The position numbers and the translations under genes are program-made. The notes below the pieces were generated by a model. That model was not told where the DNA came from and searched no databases. It saw nothing but the letters and a program-made list of their open reading frames with translations. A stretch of 64,000 bases of DNA from Marsupella aquatica (Eukaryota; Marchantiophyta), in assembly GCA_973895155.1 (NCBI GenBank), contig OZ316894.1, positions 4,836,001 through 4,900,000 of the forward strand, read 5' to 3'. This document shows positions 37,588 to 48,660 of this stretch, piece after piece; position 1 is the stretch's first letter, and each line of letters starts with the position of its first letter.

Positions 37588-39474
37588 AGCGACTACTGTA
37601 GTAAGTTGATTGAACTGCGACATTCACGTCAAAGGCGTCAGTAAGATATTCACAGTAGCGAAGTTTCAGCCGCCACTTGCAAATCTTTGAGGTGAGGCAT
37701 TGTGAGCATAAATCTCTTTTTTTAAAGGAAACAATTGGGTGACTAAATTAGAGGAATAAACCAGTTCATCACTGTTATATATCACATTGCCAAAACAACA
37801 AAAGGCGTCCGGGAGACATGATCCCATAGGTTAGAAACCCCAATAAAGAGCAGGGGGGTGGGGGACAAGGAAAATCCCCCGGAAGACCAAAGAGCCAAAT
37901 AACCCCGAAAGACCCAGACAAAAGCCCTCCACAACACCTACAAGGAATAAAAATCTAAAAGCCTACCTAGTAAAGCTCCTGAGTGATCTGCACAGGCGGG
38001 TCATGCAATGGAATGTGACTAGAGGCCCTAAATGAGTCCATTGTTTTGAATAAGTTATGACTCCTTTCTACTAAGTTACTCCCCAAATTGCACAACCTTC
38101 TTAAGGTGCTCCCTAAGCCAATTGAATTAGTAAGCTCCTTCCATGGATTAATCTTAGACTTGTGTTTTAGCTATTTGAGTTATTTATGGCTGTCTGATTC
38201 CTTGCAACTTAGTAACTTGGTTCAATTTTGTTCAATCATCAAGAATGATTTTGTTATAGAGACCAATGTGGATATTTATATTAGAGGAAGGGATGAATCC
38301 ATGAGTCCACCATTAGATTGGTTTAATTATCATCTTATCGAGAGCACTGCTGAGAAAGTAATGCTTGGATGAATCACTCCACGAATGTTGCAGCCAGGAT
38401 GGACCCAGGTTATAGGTTCTATATTTTGTAACAAAACAATTGGGTGAAATTATTGAGGAATGGATGAATCCATGAGTCAACTATTCCAAAAAGTATGGAG
38501 ATGTTTTACATAAACAATGTCTTATCTCCAAACACAATGTGGCCAGACTTTTGGTTTTTGTGTGCAATCTTTTAGTCACCAGAAAGGTTATCGGGTTATG
38601 AAGTTTGGGCATAAGAATATGCGAATAGCAGGATGGGGTAGAAATTGTTATCCAACAGTAACCTTTGTTCCAAAATAAGAAAAATGTGCTATGTTAGTAC
38701 TAGAAAGGTTTTTCTGCCATCCATGCCTTTTCGTCAACCATTGAGGTCCAAGGGGGCTGGGGGTTTCTTTCATAAAAGGCTGGAGAGATATATTTGATGG
38801 ACCCCTAAAATGAAAAGGGTGACTTTATGGACCCCATGAGTGATCCAGACAGTTGATGGGCCTTACAACAATGTACTTGAAATCTGATGGGGCCTGGTCA
38901 AGTAACAGTTTCCAATTTAGGGGTCTATCAAGTATATATCTCACTCCCGGCATCCCTTTTCTCCTCTCAGTCTGGGCTAGCCATTGATTTTCAATTCTCA
39001 AAGTTTCTAAGAGGATTCTTAACTTCTTCTTCAGTCTTGTCTTTTGGATTTTTGTCGTCTCTAGGACCACAAAAATAAGGTTTTCATACTCAGATAGTGT
39101 TTTTCTTTCTGAAGACCCATGTTTTTTGGGTGAAAATAGGACCAGAAGATTGTAATGTTATGTTACTGGTTTTTCTGATATATATAGTCCCTGACTACAA
39201 AAACTCAAATGGACCACAAAGGGAGGTTTTTGCACTCGAACAATACCTTTTTTGGCTACAAAACTCAATTTTCTTTGGGGAAGATTGACCTAGTCCATCC
39301 ATGTCTCCATGTCAAATGTTGAGGTCCATCCAAGCATATAATTCTGTGCAGGAATAAATTTGTTGGTTTGTTTGTAGAATATGAAATTCTGTAGTAGTGC
39401 TTGAGTTTGTTGTCATTGCTATTGGGCAGGCATGCATGCAAGGCATTTAAGTTATTGTTTCTGGGCTCAAAAAA
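37588..39474. other. Intergenic, no gene recognised
   Basis: AT-rich. A short block gatgaatccatgagtc recurs at about 38292 and 38463. No domain is found in any frame. Confidence 0.5.
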
Positions 39475-39600
39475 TTGACATGTCTGGGGCTTTCTGGCTC
39501 TTTGGTCTTCCGGGTTTTCCTTTGTTTTCTCCCCTTTATGGGTATCGTTCCTGTGGGATCTTGTCTCCCGATTTGGTGCTTTTTGTTCTTAGGCAGCATG
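39475..39600 (+). repeat. Dispersed repeat family, partial copy 2
   Basis: This segment (ctttggtcttccgg, a t-rich stretch, ccctttatgggt, gtgggatcttgtctcccg, atttgg, ctttttgttct) aligns with the 3' third of the repeats at 12230-12545 and 40690-41060 in the same orientation. Confidence 0.6.
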
Positions 39601-40689
39601 TTCTATGCCTATACTGTCAGTTGGACTGTTGAGATAGATTTTGATGTCTCCCAATGAATGTCAGAAAACATTTAAGTTTAGATTTTCTTTGTTAACACTG
39701 TTAACAATTTTTCTAGAACATTGTTTTGTACATTCATACACTGTTCCCATGTTATTCTATCTGGTTGTGGTGGAGAACCTTGGATGCTACCAGACCATTG
39801 TTTTTGTGATTTCTCTGTGCCAAAAAGGAACAAGGAATACTTTTCAAGGCATTTCAGTTATTGAATGGGGATTAATGGCAATACATTTAGGGTGTTGGTT
39901 TTAGTTTTTACATGATTCTCCAGTAGGAATTTCCTGTGTGGCCGTTACATGTAATGTGAATCCTGTCATATGTTCAGTCTTTCCCATGAGAGTCTTGACC
40001 TTATAATCCATCCAACCTATATTTGGAGACCCGAGGAATTATTGAAGATTGAGATAAGGCTGTCTTGATGTAGGAATTAATCAACTAGCATCCCTTGCAA
40101 CCAGCATCTTTTGAAAGACCTGATTTCATGCATGTTTTTTTCTCATTGTGCGCATTGTTAACTAATGGATTTTTTTAATGTTTTGAATGCACTTTGTATT
40201 TTTGCACGACAAGAAACTGGCCAATCCTGCAAGAGAGCCATTAACAACGGAGATACTAGGATAATCTAACTTAATGTTTTGCCAGTTGATGAAGTTATTG
40301 TTGTAAACTGATTTTCATTGAAAGATGAAGTCAGTGAGAGCAGAAGGCCCAACTCGCATGTAAGTGGCAATGTGTTGACTGGCCCTCAACTTGACTCATG
40401 GCACCATGTCAGTGAGAGAGAAAAATATGCCTGAACCCCCTCCTGTGCCAGGCCTGATGGCAAGAAAAGTGGAGTTCCAAGGGCAAGGGCCAAAAACTTT
40501 CCGGCCTTTGAGGTCCTGACCTCAAACTCCCTGATGAAGAAAGAGTGTCCTGTCTAAAGCTTCAGAGGGTGACAACAATGGAGTGACACAACCAGCCTTG
40601 TGCACTTGGCACATTGCAATGCAGCAGATCTACTTTTGCTGATTGTTTCACCTTTTTGGCTCCCCCATGGATGGTGTCTCTTCCTGTTT

Positions 40690-41060
40690 GCGTAGAGCCA
40701 AGGCAGTCGTATTTGGGCCTTTACGCAGATTCCCCTCCGTCACCTCATATGCCATTTATTCCGGAGCCCTACCAGGCTTTTCAGTTTTCCGCCCCGTAGG
40801 GTTTTAGTTCTTTGCTTCTTAGTGGACTTTCAGTTGTTGTGGGGGACTCCTTGGCTTGTTGGGTCCCTTTGGTTTTCTCTTGGTCTTCTCTTTTCACTCC
40901 CTTTATTGGGTCCTTTTGCCTTTGTGATCATGTCTTCCCGTTTGGAGTTCTTGTCGTTTTGGCACTGTGATATAGATAAAGGGTCTTTTTGCCTTTGGGA
41001 TCCTGTCGTCCCGTTTGGCATTCTTGTCTTTTGGGCACTGTGATATATATGAGGCCACAC
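40690..41060 (+). repeat. Dispersed repeat family, copy 3, with duplicated 3' end
   Basis: It matches the 12230-12545 copy block by block. Its last section (ttttgcctttg(t/g)gat, c.tgtc.tcccgtttgg, attcttgtc, ttttgg(g)cactgtgatat) is present twice, at about 40913 and 40986. The array that follows repeats the very end of that section. Confidence 0.78.
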
Positions 41061-41067
41061 TGTTTGA

Positions 41068-41374
41068 GGGCTGCTACATGCGAGTTGGACCTAAGACTCC
41101 AGACAAAGCAGGCCCACATATGATTACTTGTCTTTTGAGCACTGTGATATATATGAGGCCCACATATGATTACTTGTCTTTTGGGCACTGTGATATATAT
41201 GAGGCCCACATATGATTATTTGTCTTTTGAGCACTGTGATATATATGAGGCCCACATATGATTACTTGTCTTTTGGGCACTGTGATATATATGAGGCCAC
41301 AATGTTTTTGAGGGCTGCTACATGGGAGTTTGACCCAATAAGACTCCAAACAAAGCCAGGCCCGCATATGATTA
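41068..41374 (+). repeat. 46-bp tandem array framed by a duplicated flank
   Basis: Units of the form tgattacttgtctttt, g(g/a)gcactgtgatatatatg, aggcccacata repeat with strict 46-bp spacing (tgatta at 41121, 41167, 41213 and 41259), with only a few substitutions. On each side lies a copy of a flank reading gagggctgctacatg, gagtt, agactcca, acaaagc, then aggcccatatgatta (about 41068-41120 and 41312-41374). The low divergence suggests recent amplification. Confidence 0.9.
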
Positions 41375-41543
41375 CAAACCCACTTGCTGCAGTTCGAAAC
41401 TTCGAAAGGTGAATGGAACAGTCAGTTCGTCACAGAGGATTGACGGCTCTAAAACCCACTGACTAGAGATAGATGGTGGACCATTAATGGTCATCAACAC
41501 TCGTACTGCTGTGCGTGTTGGAAAGTCCACTTCCATGATAATT

Positions 41544-41768
41544 CATGACAGAGCCGTGTTGGGCATAAGGGCGAAGAGAAAGAGGAAAGATTCAGGTCGT
41601 ACTGATAGTACAGTAGCGCGAATTACAATTGGGACTGCCGAGTTGGGGACTGATATTTCATGACAGAGCCGTGTTGGGCACCAGGGCGAAGAGAAAGAGG
41701 AAAGATTCAGGTCGTACTGATAATACAGCAGCGCGAATTGCAATTGGGACTGCGGAGTTGGGGACTGA
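41544..41768. repeat. 115-bp tandem duplication
   Basis: The block starting catgacagagccgtgttggg at 41544 repeats at 41659 with few changes (gataGtacagTagcg versus gataAtacagCagcg, and others). The copies are roughly 95 percent identical by eye, so the event is recent. Confidence 0.9.
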
Positions 41769-42734
41769 TCGAATGAGCTACAGAATCACGCACAGAATGG
41801 TGGCAGGTGAGAGATTAACTTTACAGGTTCTTCAGTGAATTATTGACACTCATGAAGGTTGAAGGTCAGACTCTCTTCAATCTGATCTCCCCTCAAAATG
41901 GAATGTGGCCGCACAAGACCTGCCGGGGATTGTGGAAGAGAACGCGTACTCTCCTCTTACGTACCTGCACAAAGATTTGAGTTCATCTAGACTCCGAACC
42001 ACTCACTGTTGTCGGAAGCATAGATTCTGTATGGTACCGGTGTTGGTAGTTCGCACTACGACTACGGTCCGGAGACGACCATGGATTTATAGTTTATTAC
42101 TTCTAGCAATGGCGATCTGATGGACAGGATGTCGGTTAGTTACCGTTTGCCTTGCACGACAGGAAGGCATCGATGGGTTTCTGTCGTTGATGAGAACAAA
42201 TCAGCTTAGCCACACCAGCACCAACACCGGATCCAGCTGCCAGTGTGTTCCGACAATTTTCATGGAAGTCATTCCTCCCCAGACGGACAAGTGCATGTCT
42301 CCAGATGTCTGTGCCTTGCCTTGCTTGTGGGCAGACCGGCAAGCCGCGTAGCATAGCATGGAGCGAGAAATCACGCGCTTTTTGCGCTATCTTCGTTGCT
42401 TGGACTGAACCCTAAAGCGGTACCGTTAAAGATGCTGCAGTAGTGGAAATCTCACTCAAAGATGCCGTTAACTGAAAGAAAGAAGGCCAACCGTACTATA
42501 CACTAAATGATGGCGTCAGAAGACTCCCGCTGGTGACGATCAGGTCGAGTACCGAACCTCGCATTGATTCCTTTCGAGCAGGGCAGGGCAGGGCAGAGAA
42601 TTATGCGAGCTTGCTTGGTCACACACCTCCGAGAGGAAAAAAAACGTGTAAAGGACTGGGATATTTAAAAAGTGGCAAATCAATGATGCTCGAATCTGGT
42701 CAGGAACTGACATGTCGCCACAAATACGACCGCT
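41769..42734. other. Region downstream of WDR4/TRM82
   Basis: No gene is recognised. It probably includes the 3' UTR of the minus-strand gene that ends at 42735. A short gggcagggcagggcag run lies at about 42580-42595. Confidence 0.45.
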
Positions 42735-45700
42735 TCAAACACCTTTATTCTCAAGTTTCTTATCGTTACGCATGCGCTTCCTATTTTCTCTTTGCTCAAT
42801 AGTGTATTGGCGTTTTGTCATTAATTTCCTCATGGCTAGCTCTGCAGCTTCTGCTGCCAAAGCCACCTCCTCCGTGGCCGTATCTAATCGTCTGCTGCCC
42901 TGCAAAGCCTGCAGTAGCGCGTCTCCTCCAGGCATAGCATCGCTGTCGCATAACTCATAAGACCCAGCTGCTTCTTCTATATCACCACTTGGGTTGGGGT
43001 CCACATTGGTAGATGGAGACGAAGACTTGAGGATCAGTCTAATGCGAGCCACTGCCGTCTGAGCTATGGCATGCGCCCTGGACTCTGCGGCTGCAATCTC
43101 TTCGGGCGTTACGCTCCGGTCGCTGGAGTCCACGGTTTCAGCTGCCCCGGCCACTAACCAAAGTCTAGCATCTACGTCAAATACTATGCTGGTTGGTGAA
43201 ACGAGCTCGGCGAGAGCCAAAATCTGCGCACACCAGTCCGGTGAAGCCAATTGAGTTACCTCCTGAATCTGGAATCCACGCTTTAAAAAGTGCCTAAATG
43301 AAGTGGAATGTAGCACACTCCTGCCGTTTCGGATCAAGCTAGACTCATCCCCGCACTAACTCATACCTGGAGAAATTGCAGCCTTTTTGCTTGACTGTCG
43401 TACTGTAACAGTAGAACACCTGGGTACCTGCAGTGATAGACGGGGCAAACAACATTTAGTACATTCCCTGATTGCCTCAATTGGAATCCCTCTCTGCATG
43501 CATTGTTTGGTGATTACACAAACATTATTTTCGGATGTCAATTTGGATGCACGGACAAGGAGTCATCGACATAGTGTGAAAACAAAGCGAGCTTAGGATT
43601 TCACTGTGGCTCTGCTTCGGTTCTAAGTCAATGAGAATCGAACGCTAATCAAGGAGTGGCAGAAAATTCCAGCAAATTTTGGGATTCTTAACTTCAATTA
43701 CAGATCATCACGCGTCGCCAATCAGGCATGCTTAGGCCGTACCTTTCGATGACGACTGCAACAAGACGTCCGTCAGGCGACACTGAGACACCTAGAACTG
43801 CTCCATTACGATTTTCTTCCGGGGTTCCACCATCGTTTGGCTCTGCCTTCAACACCTCAGACATGGCTTAGGATCAGTTACATGTGTCCAAAATACATTG
43901 ACACGCACAGGACAGAGATTCATCAGCTGTGACTAAATGTACAAAACCAAAGTAAAACCATTCCAAGAGGGCCATAGCGACGTTTAGTATCAACTTCATG
44001 AAAGAAAACTCACCACCGCATCAGAAGTGTCGAACACATCAAGAAGTTCCCCAGTTTTGTAGTCCCATAATCGCACCTGGTAACACGAACCACCATGTCA
44101 ACACCAGGGAATCTCGATGAGATATCCTAATTTTTAAATCGTGATGACGACCATGAAGACCAAAAGAGATTGTGCAAAGGATCTCCCATTCATATAGAAA
44201 GCCCAGCGCTCTCGTTCAAGATTTAGATATATTTGCTTGACTTTCAACTACCCACGCAAAAATGAGGAAGGTTCCTACCGTGGCATCTCCACTTCCGGAA
44301 ACCAGAAATTGCTGACTGGTCGGTTCACCTACAAATGCAACACAAGTCACAAAGCTGCATCGATGTGTAAAGCTTGGATCAAAGTTGGAAACTTGCCAGA
44401 AATTGACATATTTAGTACAGCATGGAGAACCAGCCAACTAATCAAAGTAGGAGCTGATCGAAAGATTCATGCGCTTCTTTTGGTGGAGAAAGATTCCCAT
44501 TAGACCAAAACCCCTAGAATAGAAATGTGTTTTTGAAACTATACTAGTTGGAGGTAAGCAAATGCACAACTGCTGCGGGAATAAAATGAATGCAGACGAT
44601 TCCTCTATTTGAGGTTCATGCTTACTTGAAGCAAACAAATCTACAAACTGCATCATGAATTGACTGCCTTGACAAACATTTTAGGTCTCATTACAAAAAT
44701 GGGAATGTTTACCTGGTGTGTCCTAGACAATAGCTCCAAATTTCGTGAGCTCCATTGGTGGGAACAGAAGGGAGAACACTGACCTGGAAAACAAATGAAA
44801 CGTGTCAGAACAGTTCACGTGATGGTAACTATGACCATTGCTGTTACACTGTCCGCAGACTTTAGTTTAGGGAGAATTTAAGGTCAAAACCCTAAACCGT
44901 AAACTGAAGTGCTGCCTGAATGAATTCCACGCATGGCCAAAGCTGACTCTACGAGACAAACTAAACAGTAACGACACAAAAACTCTCAAGGGTTATGAAC
45001 GTCTTACACGTATCTTGAAGTCCCGATCGGCAGTGACGATGTATTTACCATCTGGAGACATTTTCTGCCAATTCATTTAATGCAGTAAGTTGTCAAGCTT
45101 GAGAGGGAGGCCACCGTGCATTCGAGGACAGAATTTTAGGCAATTCTTCTTCAGACTGAGCTACTGTGGAAACTGATGATTAAAGTTGAGGAATCCATAC
45201 CAAATCGGTAATAATGCTGCAACAGTGAGCAAGAAGTTGAATGGGCTCCTCCAATTTTTCTGATGTGGAAGTTGAAAGGACAAACACAACCCCGAATTTG
45301 TCCGCAAATAGAAGCCATGCGCTGTCCTGGGTGAAGCTCACTCCTGTGACTTTCTTCGCAAGGCGCCTGAGAACATTGCAAGCTAAAAATGAGTATCTTT
45401 CCAAGTAGGTTCAGAAGCAATTTCCCGCCTTTACTCATTAACATCAATTCAAAAAACTTTACACAGAAATGTACCATACTGTGTTACAGAACAGGCCAAT
45501 TCAATTTATCCCATTCGATATCTTCCAGTTCTCGAGTCAGTGAAATCTACCGAGATAAGCAGTTATGGCTTAAAAACAGGCTTGTGCAGAAAGAATTACG
45601 AATTGGACAATTTTATTTAAGAGAGGCTGTTAAAAAGAGAAATGTTGCAAAGATCACGAAGGTTCGCATGCATGAGAAGGATCCCCCAAGACCACCCAAG

Positions 45701-47203
45701 TTGCCCTTCAGATTGAACAATAATTAACCAACTATTTACATACCAATCTTGACGATGGAACCTCTGAAGGATGTCGCCCCTAAAGTCTTCGATCACAAGA
45801 AGGAATAAAATTGCTCCCACTAACACATACTTACGTGGTCTTAATGCACGTCCAGGAATTTGTGTCCCACAGCTTTACAAGCTTGTCATCACCGGCTGAC
45901 GCAAAAAGATTGCCCTCCTGATTGAAAGCGACAGCTCTTATTGCTTCACCATGCCTCCCAGGAGTTGTCGAATTTTCAGTAGTAACAGGTGCACCCTTTC
46001 TGAAAATAGCAAAACAAACCACAGTAAAACAGAAATCAAAACTGTGGCGATAGCAGAAATCGAAATTCCCACGGTACACTAGCAGATTCTCGCTCAGTAG
46101 GACATATACAAGTTCTTTCTTTACGAAGTTTGTGTCCGGCCAGTTTTTGTAGAGGGCAACGGCACTCCCCATTCTAAGAGGGAATTCGACAGTACAATAC
46201 TTTAGCACTACAACTCGCTGAGTTCGAACCTTCAGAAACCATGTGAAATGATGTAAGAGTTGAAATAATGCCATATGCATGTCCCAATTGAAATGCCGTC
46301 ACAATCTGCCCTCAAAACATTGAGCACAATGTGTGCTGGAAGGATAGGTTTTCCCTAGTCACATCTATTCGGGGTACTCCTGATCCAGTGTATGACTCAC
46401 AATTGAGCATTGACGGGCCATAGAATCAAGAAATTTCTCCTGGTTCGTAGATTGGACCCAAATAATTCACAGGCAAGATCCCAGGGCAGAACAATTCAAA
46501 CAAAGCATTCGATGGTTCCAAGACGAAACGCTGCTTGCTCGCTGAAAGGTCTAAATTACAAGAGAGCTCCGCTGAATACTTGCAAACAGATGGATCATGA
46601 AAGAAAAGGAATTTCACCGAAGCTACATTTTACCTTTCATGCACTAGCAGGCCCTCACGCTTCGCTCACCCATGAAGGTAGAGAAGCCAAAAGTCACTAA
46701 ACATACAGATGATATGCAGCAGGTAAAGCACGCTCCGTTACCCTCATATCCAAGATATAATACTCGTTCGAGCAATTTCGTCCTTTAAGCTCACTTTCCC
46801 ACGAAATGAAGAAGACAGATTGTCAACAAGGAGGACTGATCCCCATCAGATTCTCGAAGTCATTCATCCTCTCAGACAATAAGTTCGTCTCAAGTGACAG
46901 ATGACCTAAACCAAATCTATCCATTCCATCTGCGATTGCACGTCGCCGGTCTCGTTCCGTCTTCGCTGGCATTCATCTCTCCTTCTTCATTCGCCGAGAA
47001 GAGCTTTCGCTTGCAAAAACCTACGAAATCCCACATTCCAAATTCCACAACCAAAAAAAGAGCAAAACTCACTTGAAGTCGAAGATGCGGAGTCCGGCAC
47101 CGATGGCTACCACCAGAGCTGTGCCTTTAGGGTGTACTGAAATCAACGCCGGAGCCATCTTCTCAGCCACATGGTCTGCCATCGTTCCTTGTTGCTCCTC
47201 CAT
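42735..47203 (-). CDS. tRNA (guanine-N7-)-methyltransferase non-catalytic subunit (WDR4/Trm82)
   Basis: This WD40 partner stabilises the METTL1/Trm8 catalytic subunit, which makes m7G46 in tRNA. Nine exons, minus strand, all phases consistent: 47203-47073, 45999-45835, 45366-45201, 45064-45008, 44783-44713, 44354-44279, 44076-44014, 43855-43743, 43293-42735. They total 1401 nt, 466 residues. The start is ATG GAG GAG; a second in-frame ATG follows seven codons later. Diagnostic stretches are PALISVHPKGTALVVAIG, HGEAIRAVAFNQEG, FASAGDDKLVKLWD, FADKFGVVFVLS, KMSPDGKYIVTADRDFKIRV, WSYCLGHTSFVTCVAF, FLVSGSGDATVRLWDYKTGELL and SVSPDGRLVAVVIER. The last exon carries a plant-type tail with PGGDALLQALQGS and the basic end KKLENKGV. 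It is somewhat longer than the roughly 430-residue Arabidopsis protein, mainly in that Ala/Glu-rich tail. The border I trust least is the last acceptor (43295-43294). Confidence 0.93.
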
Positions 47204-47333
47204 CGCTGCCTCTCTATGCGTGATTGCTTCTCCTTTGTCTTCTCCTTTGCTTCCTCTGTTTCTCGTGAGTTGGCTCTGCTGAGCGCTTCGGGAGTAACCC
47301 TAAAACCCTACAGACAGAATCAGGTTGTCACTA
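47204..47333 (-). promoter_or_regulatory. 5' leader/proximal promoter of WDR4/TRM82
   Basis: Only about 130 bp separate the chosen ATG from the first unit of the tandem array. On the minus strand this interval is purine-rich (gagaagacaaaggagaag) and includes a TAGGGTTTTAGGGTTAC segment. That resembles the telo-box motif often found near plant translation-related and housekeeping genes. No TATA box is evident. Confidence 0.4.
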
Positions 47334-47700
47334 GAGCGCCCCTAAAAAGTATGACATCTCCAAACTACCCTCTAATAGAAAACTAAATAAATGGAGCGCC
47401 CCTAGAAAGTATGACATCTCCAAACTACCCTCTGATAGAAAACTAAATAAATGGGTCGCCCCTAAGTAGCATGACAGTCATGTCTAGACTACCCTCTAAT
47501 AAAAAAAGTAAATAAATGGAGCGCCCCTAAGTAGTATGACATGTCCAAACTACCCTCTGATAAAAACTAAATAAATGGAGCACCCCTCACCCCTAGATAG
47601 CATGACATCTCCAAACTGCCCTCTAAATCAAAACTAAATAAATAGAGGCCCCTAAATAGCAGGATAGGCCAAATTACCCGCTAATAGTAAATAAATAAGT
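47334..47700. repeat. 61-bp tandem array, about six copies
   Basis: Units read gcgcccctaga(a)agtatgaca, tctccaaactaccctct, (g/a)ataga(aa)actaaataaatgga. The first copies repeat with 61-bp spacing (gcgcccc at 47334 and 47395, then 47456) and later copies have small indels. The array abuts the 5' leader of WDR4/TRM82. Divergence rises away from the gene. Confidence 0.9.
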
Positions 47701-47729
47701 AGACTTCTATTGTAAATAATGGGGGAGAA

Positions 47730-48660
47730 TGAGGGGTGATCATTGCTAATTCATTTTCATGAGTCAATCTATGTTGGTGTGAGAATTAGGAGTTACTCAA
47801 TTTCTTGCTTTGTTTCTCTTGAAATCACTCTGTTGAGCACTTCAGTAGTAACACTAAAACCCTACGAACTATTTGGAGGCTCAGGTTCATGTTAGAGAGC
47901 CCCCAAAAGCGTAACATCTCCTAACACTCTAATAGCAAACTAATATAGAGTTTTACGTCAAAGAATCGGGGAAATGAAGGGTTATCATTACTAACAGTAG
48001 AGGTGATCATTGCAAATTCATTTAAAGTTACTCTTTGTGGGGGCTTCCTAGGAGTGGTCATTTTTCATGAGTCAATCTGTGTCGATGCAAAAATTTAAAG
48101 CTACTCATTTGTTTATATGATTATAGTTATACGTTAAAGAATGGAGGGGAAATCAAGGGTGATCATTGCCCATAGTAGGACTGATCATTGCAAATTGATT
48201 TTCATGAGTCAATCTGTGTCGGTGCAAAAAAAATTAATTATTCATTTTTCTTGAAAAGAATGGAGTTATATTTTAAATAAGGGGGAATGAAGGGTGTTCA
48301 ACTTTAAAACTCTCACCAACACAACACAGATTTGACTGATGAAACTGATCAGCTGGAAAGTCCATCAAGGGATCAGTTTCATGAGAATCTGTGTCCATGT
48401 GAGAATGTAGAGTTAAGAATAGAGTTATATTTTAAATAGGGGGGAATGAAGGGTGTTCAGCTTTAAAACTCTCACCAACACAACACAGATTTGACTGATG
48501 AAACTGATCAGCTGGAAAGTCCATCAAGGGATCAGTTTCATGAGAATCTGTGTCCATGTGAGGATGTAGAGTTACTCGGTTCTTTTAATGGAATAGAGTA
48601 TACATTAAAGAATGGGGGGAAATGAAGGGTGATCAATTTTAAATTCTCGCATATACACAT
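47730..48660. repeat. Array of about six diverged 150-160-bp units with internal inverted repeats
   Basis: The phrase gg(g)gaatgaagggtgatcatt or its gtgttcaa variant recurs near 47720, 47970, 48150, 48285, 48445 and 48620. It is usually followed by a ttttcatgagtcaatctgtgtc-like segment. Two neighbouring units (about 48285-48440 and 48445-48600) are nearly identical with a 159-bp offset. Each of these two holds an imperfect hairpin: acacagattt, gatgaaactgatc, and gatcagtttcatga, gaatctgtgt. Confidence 0.8.

Noticed and set aside
45389-45727. 112-codon plus-strand frame
   Set aside because: It overlaps exon 3 and intron 2 of WDR4/TRM82 on the opposite strand and has no domain of its own.
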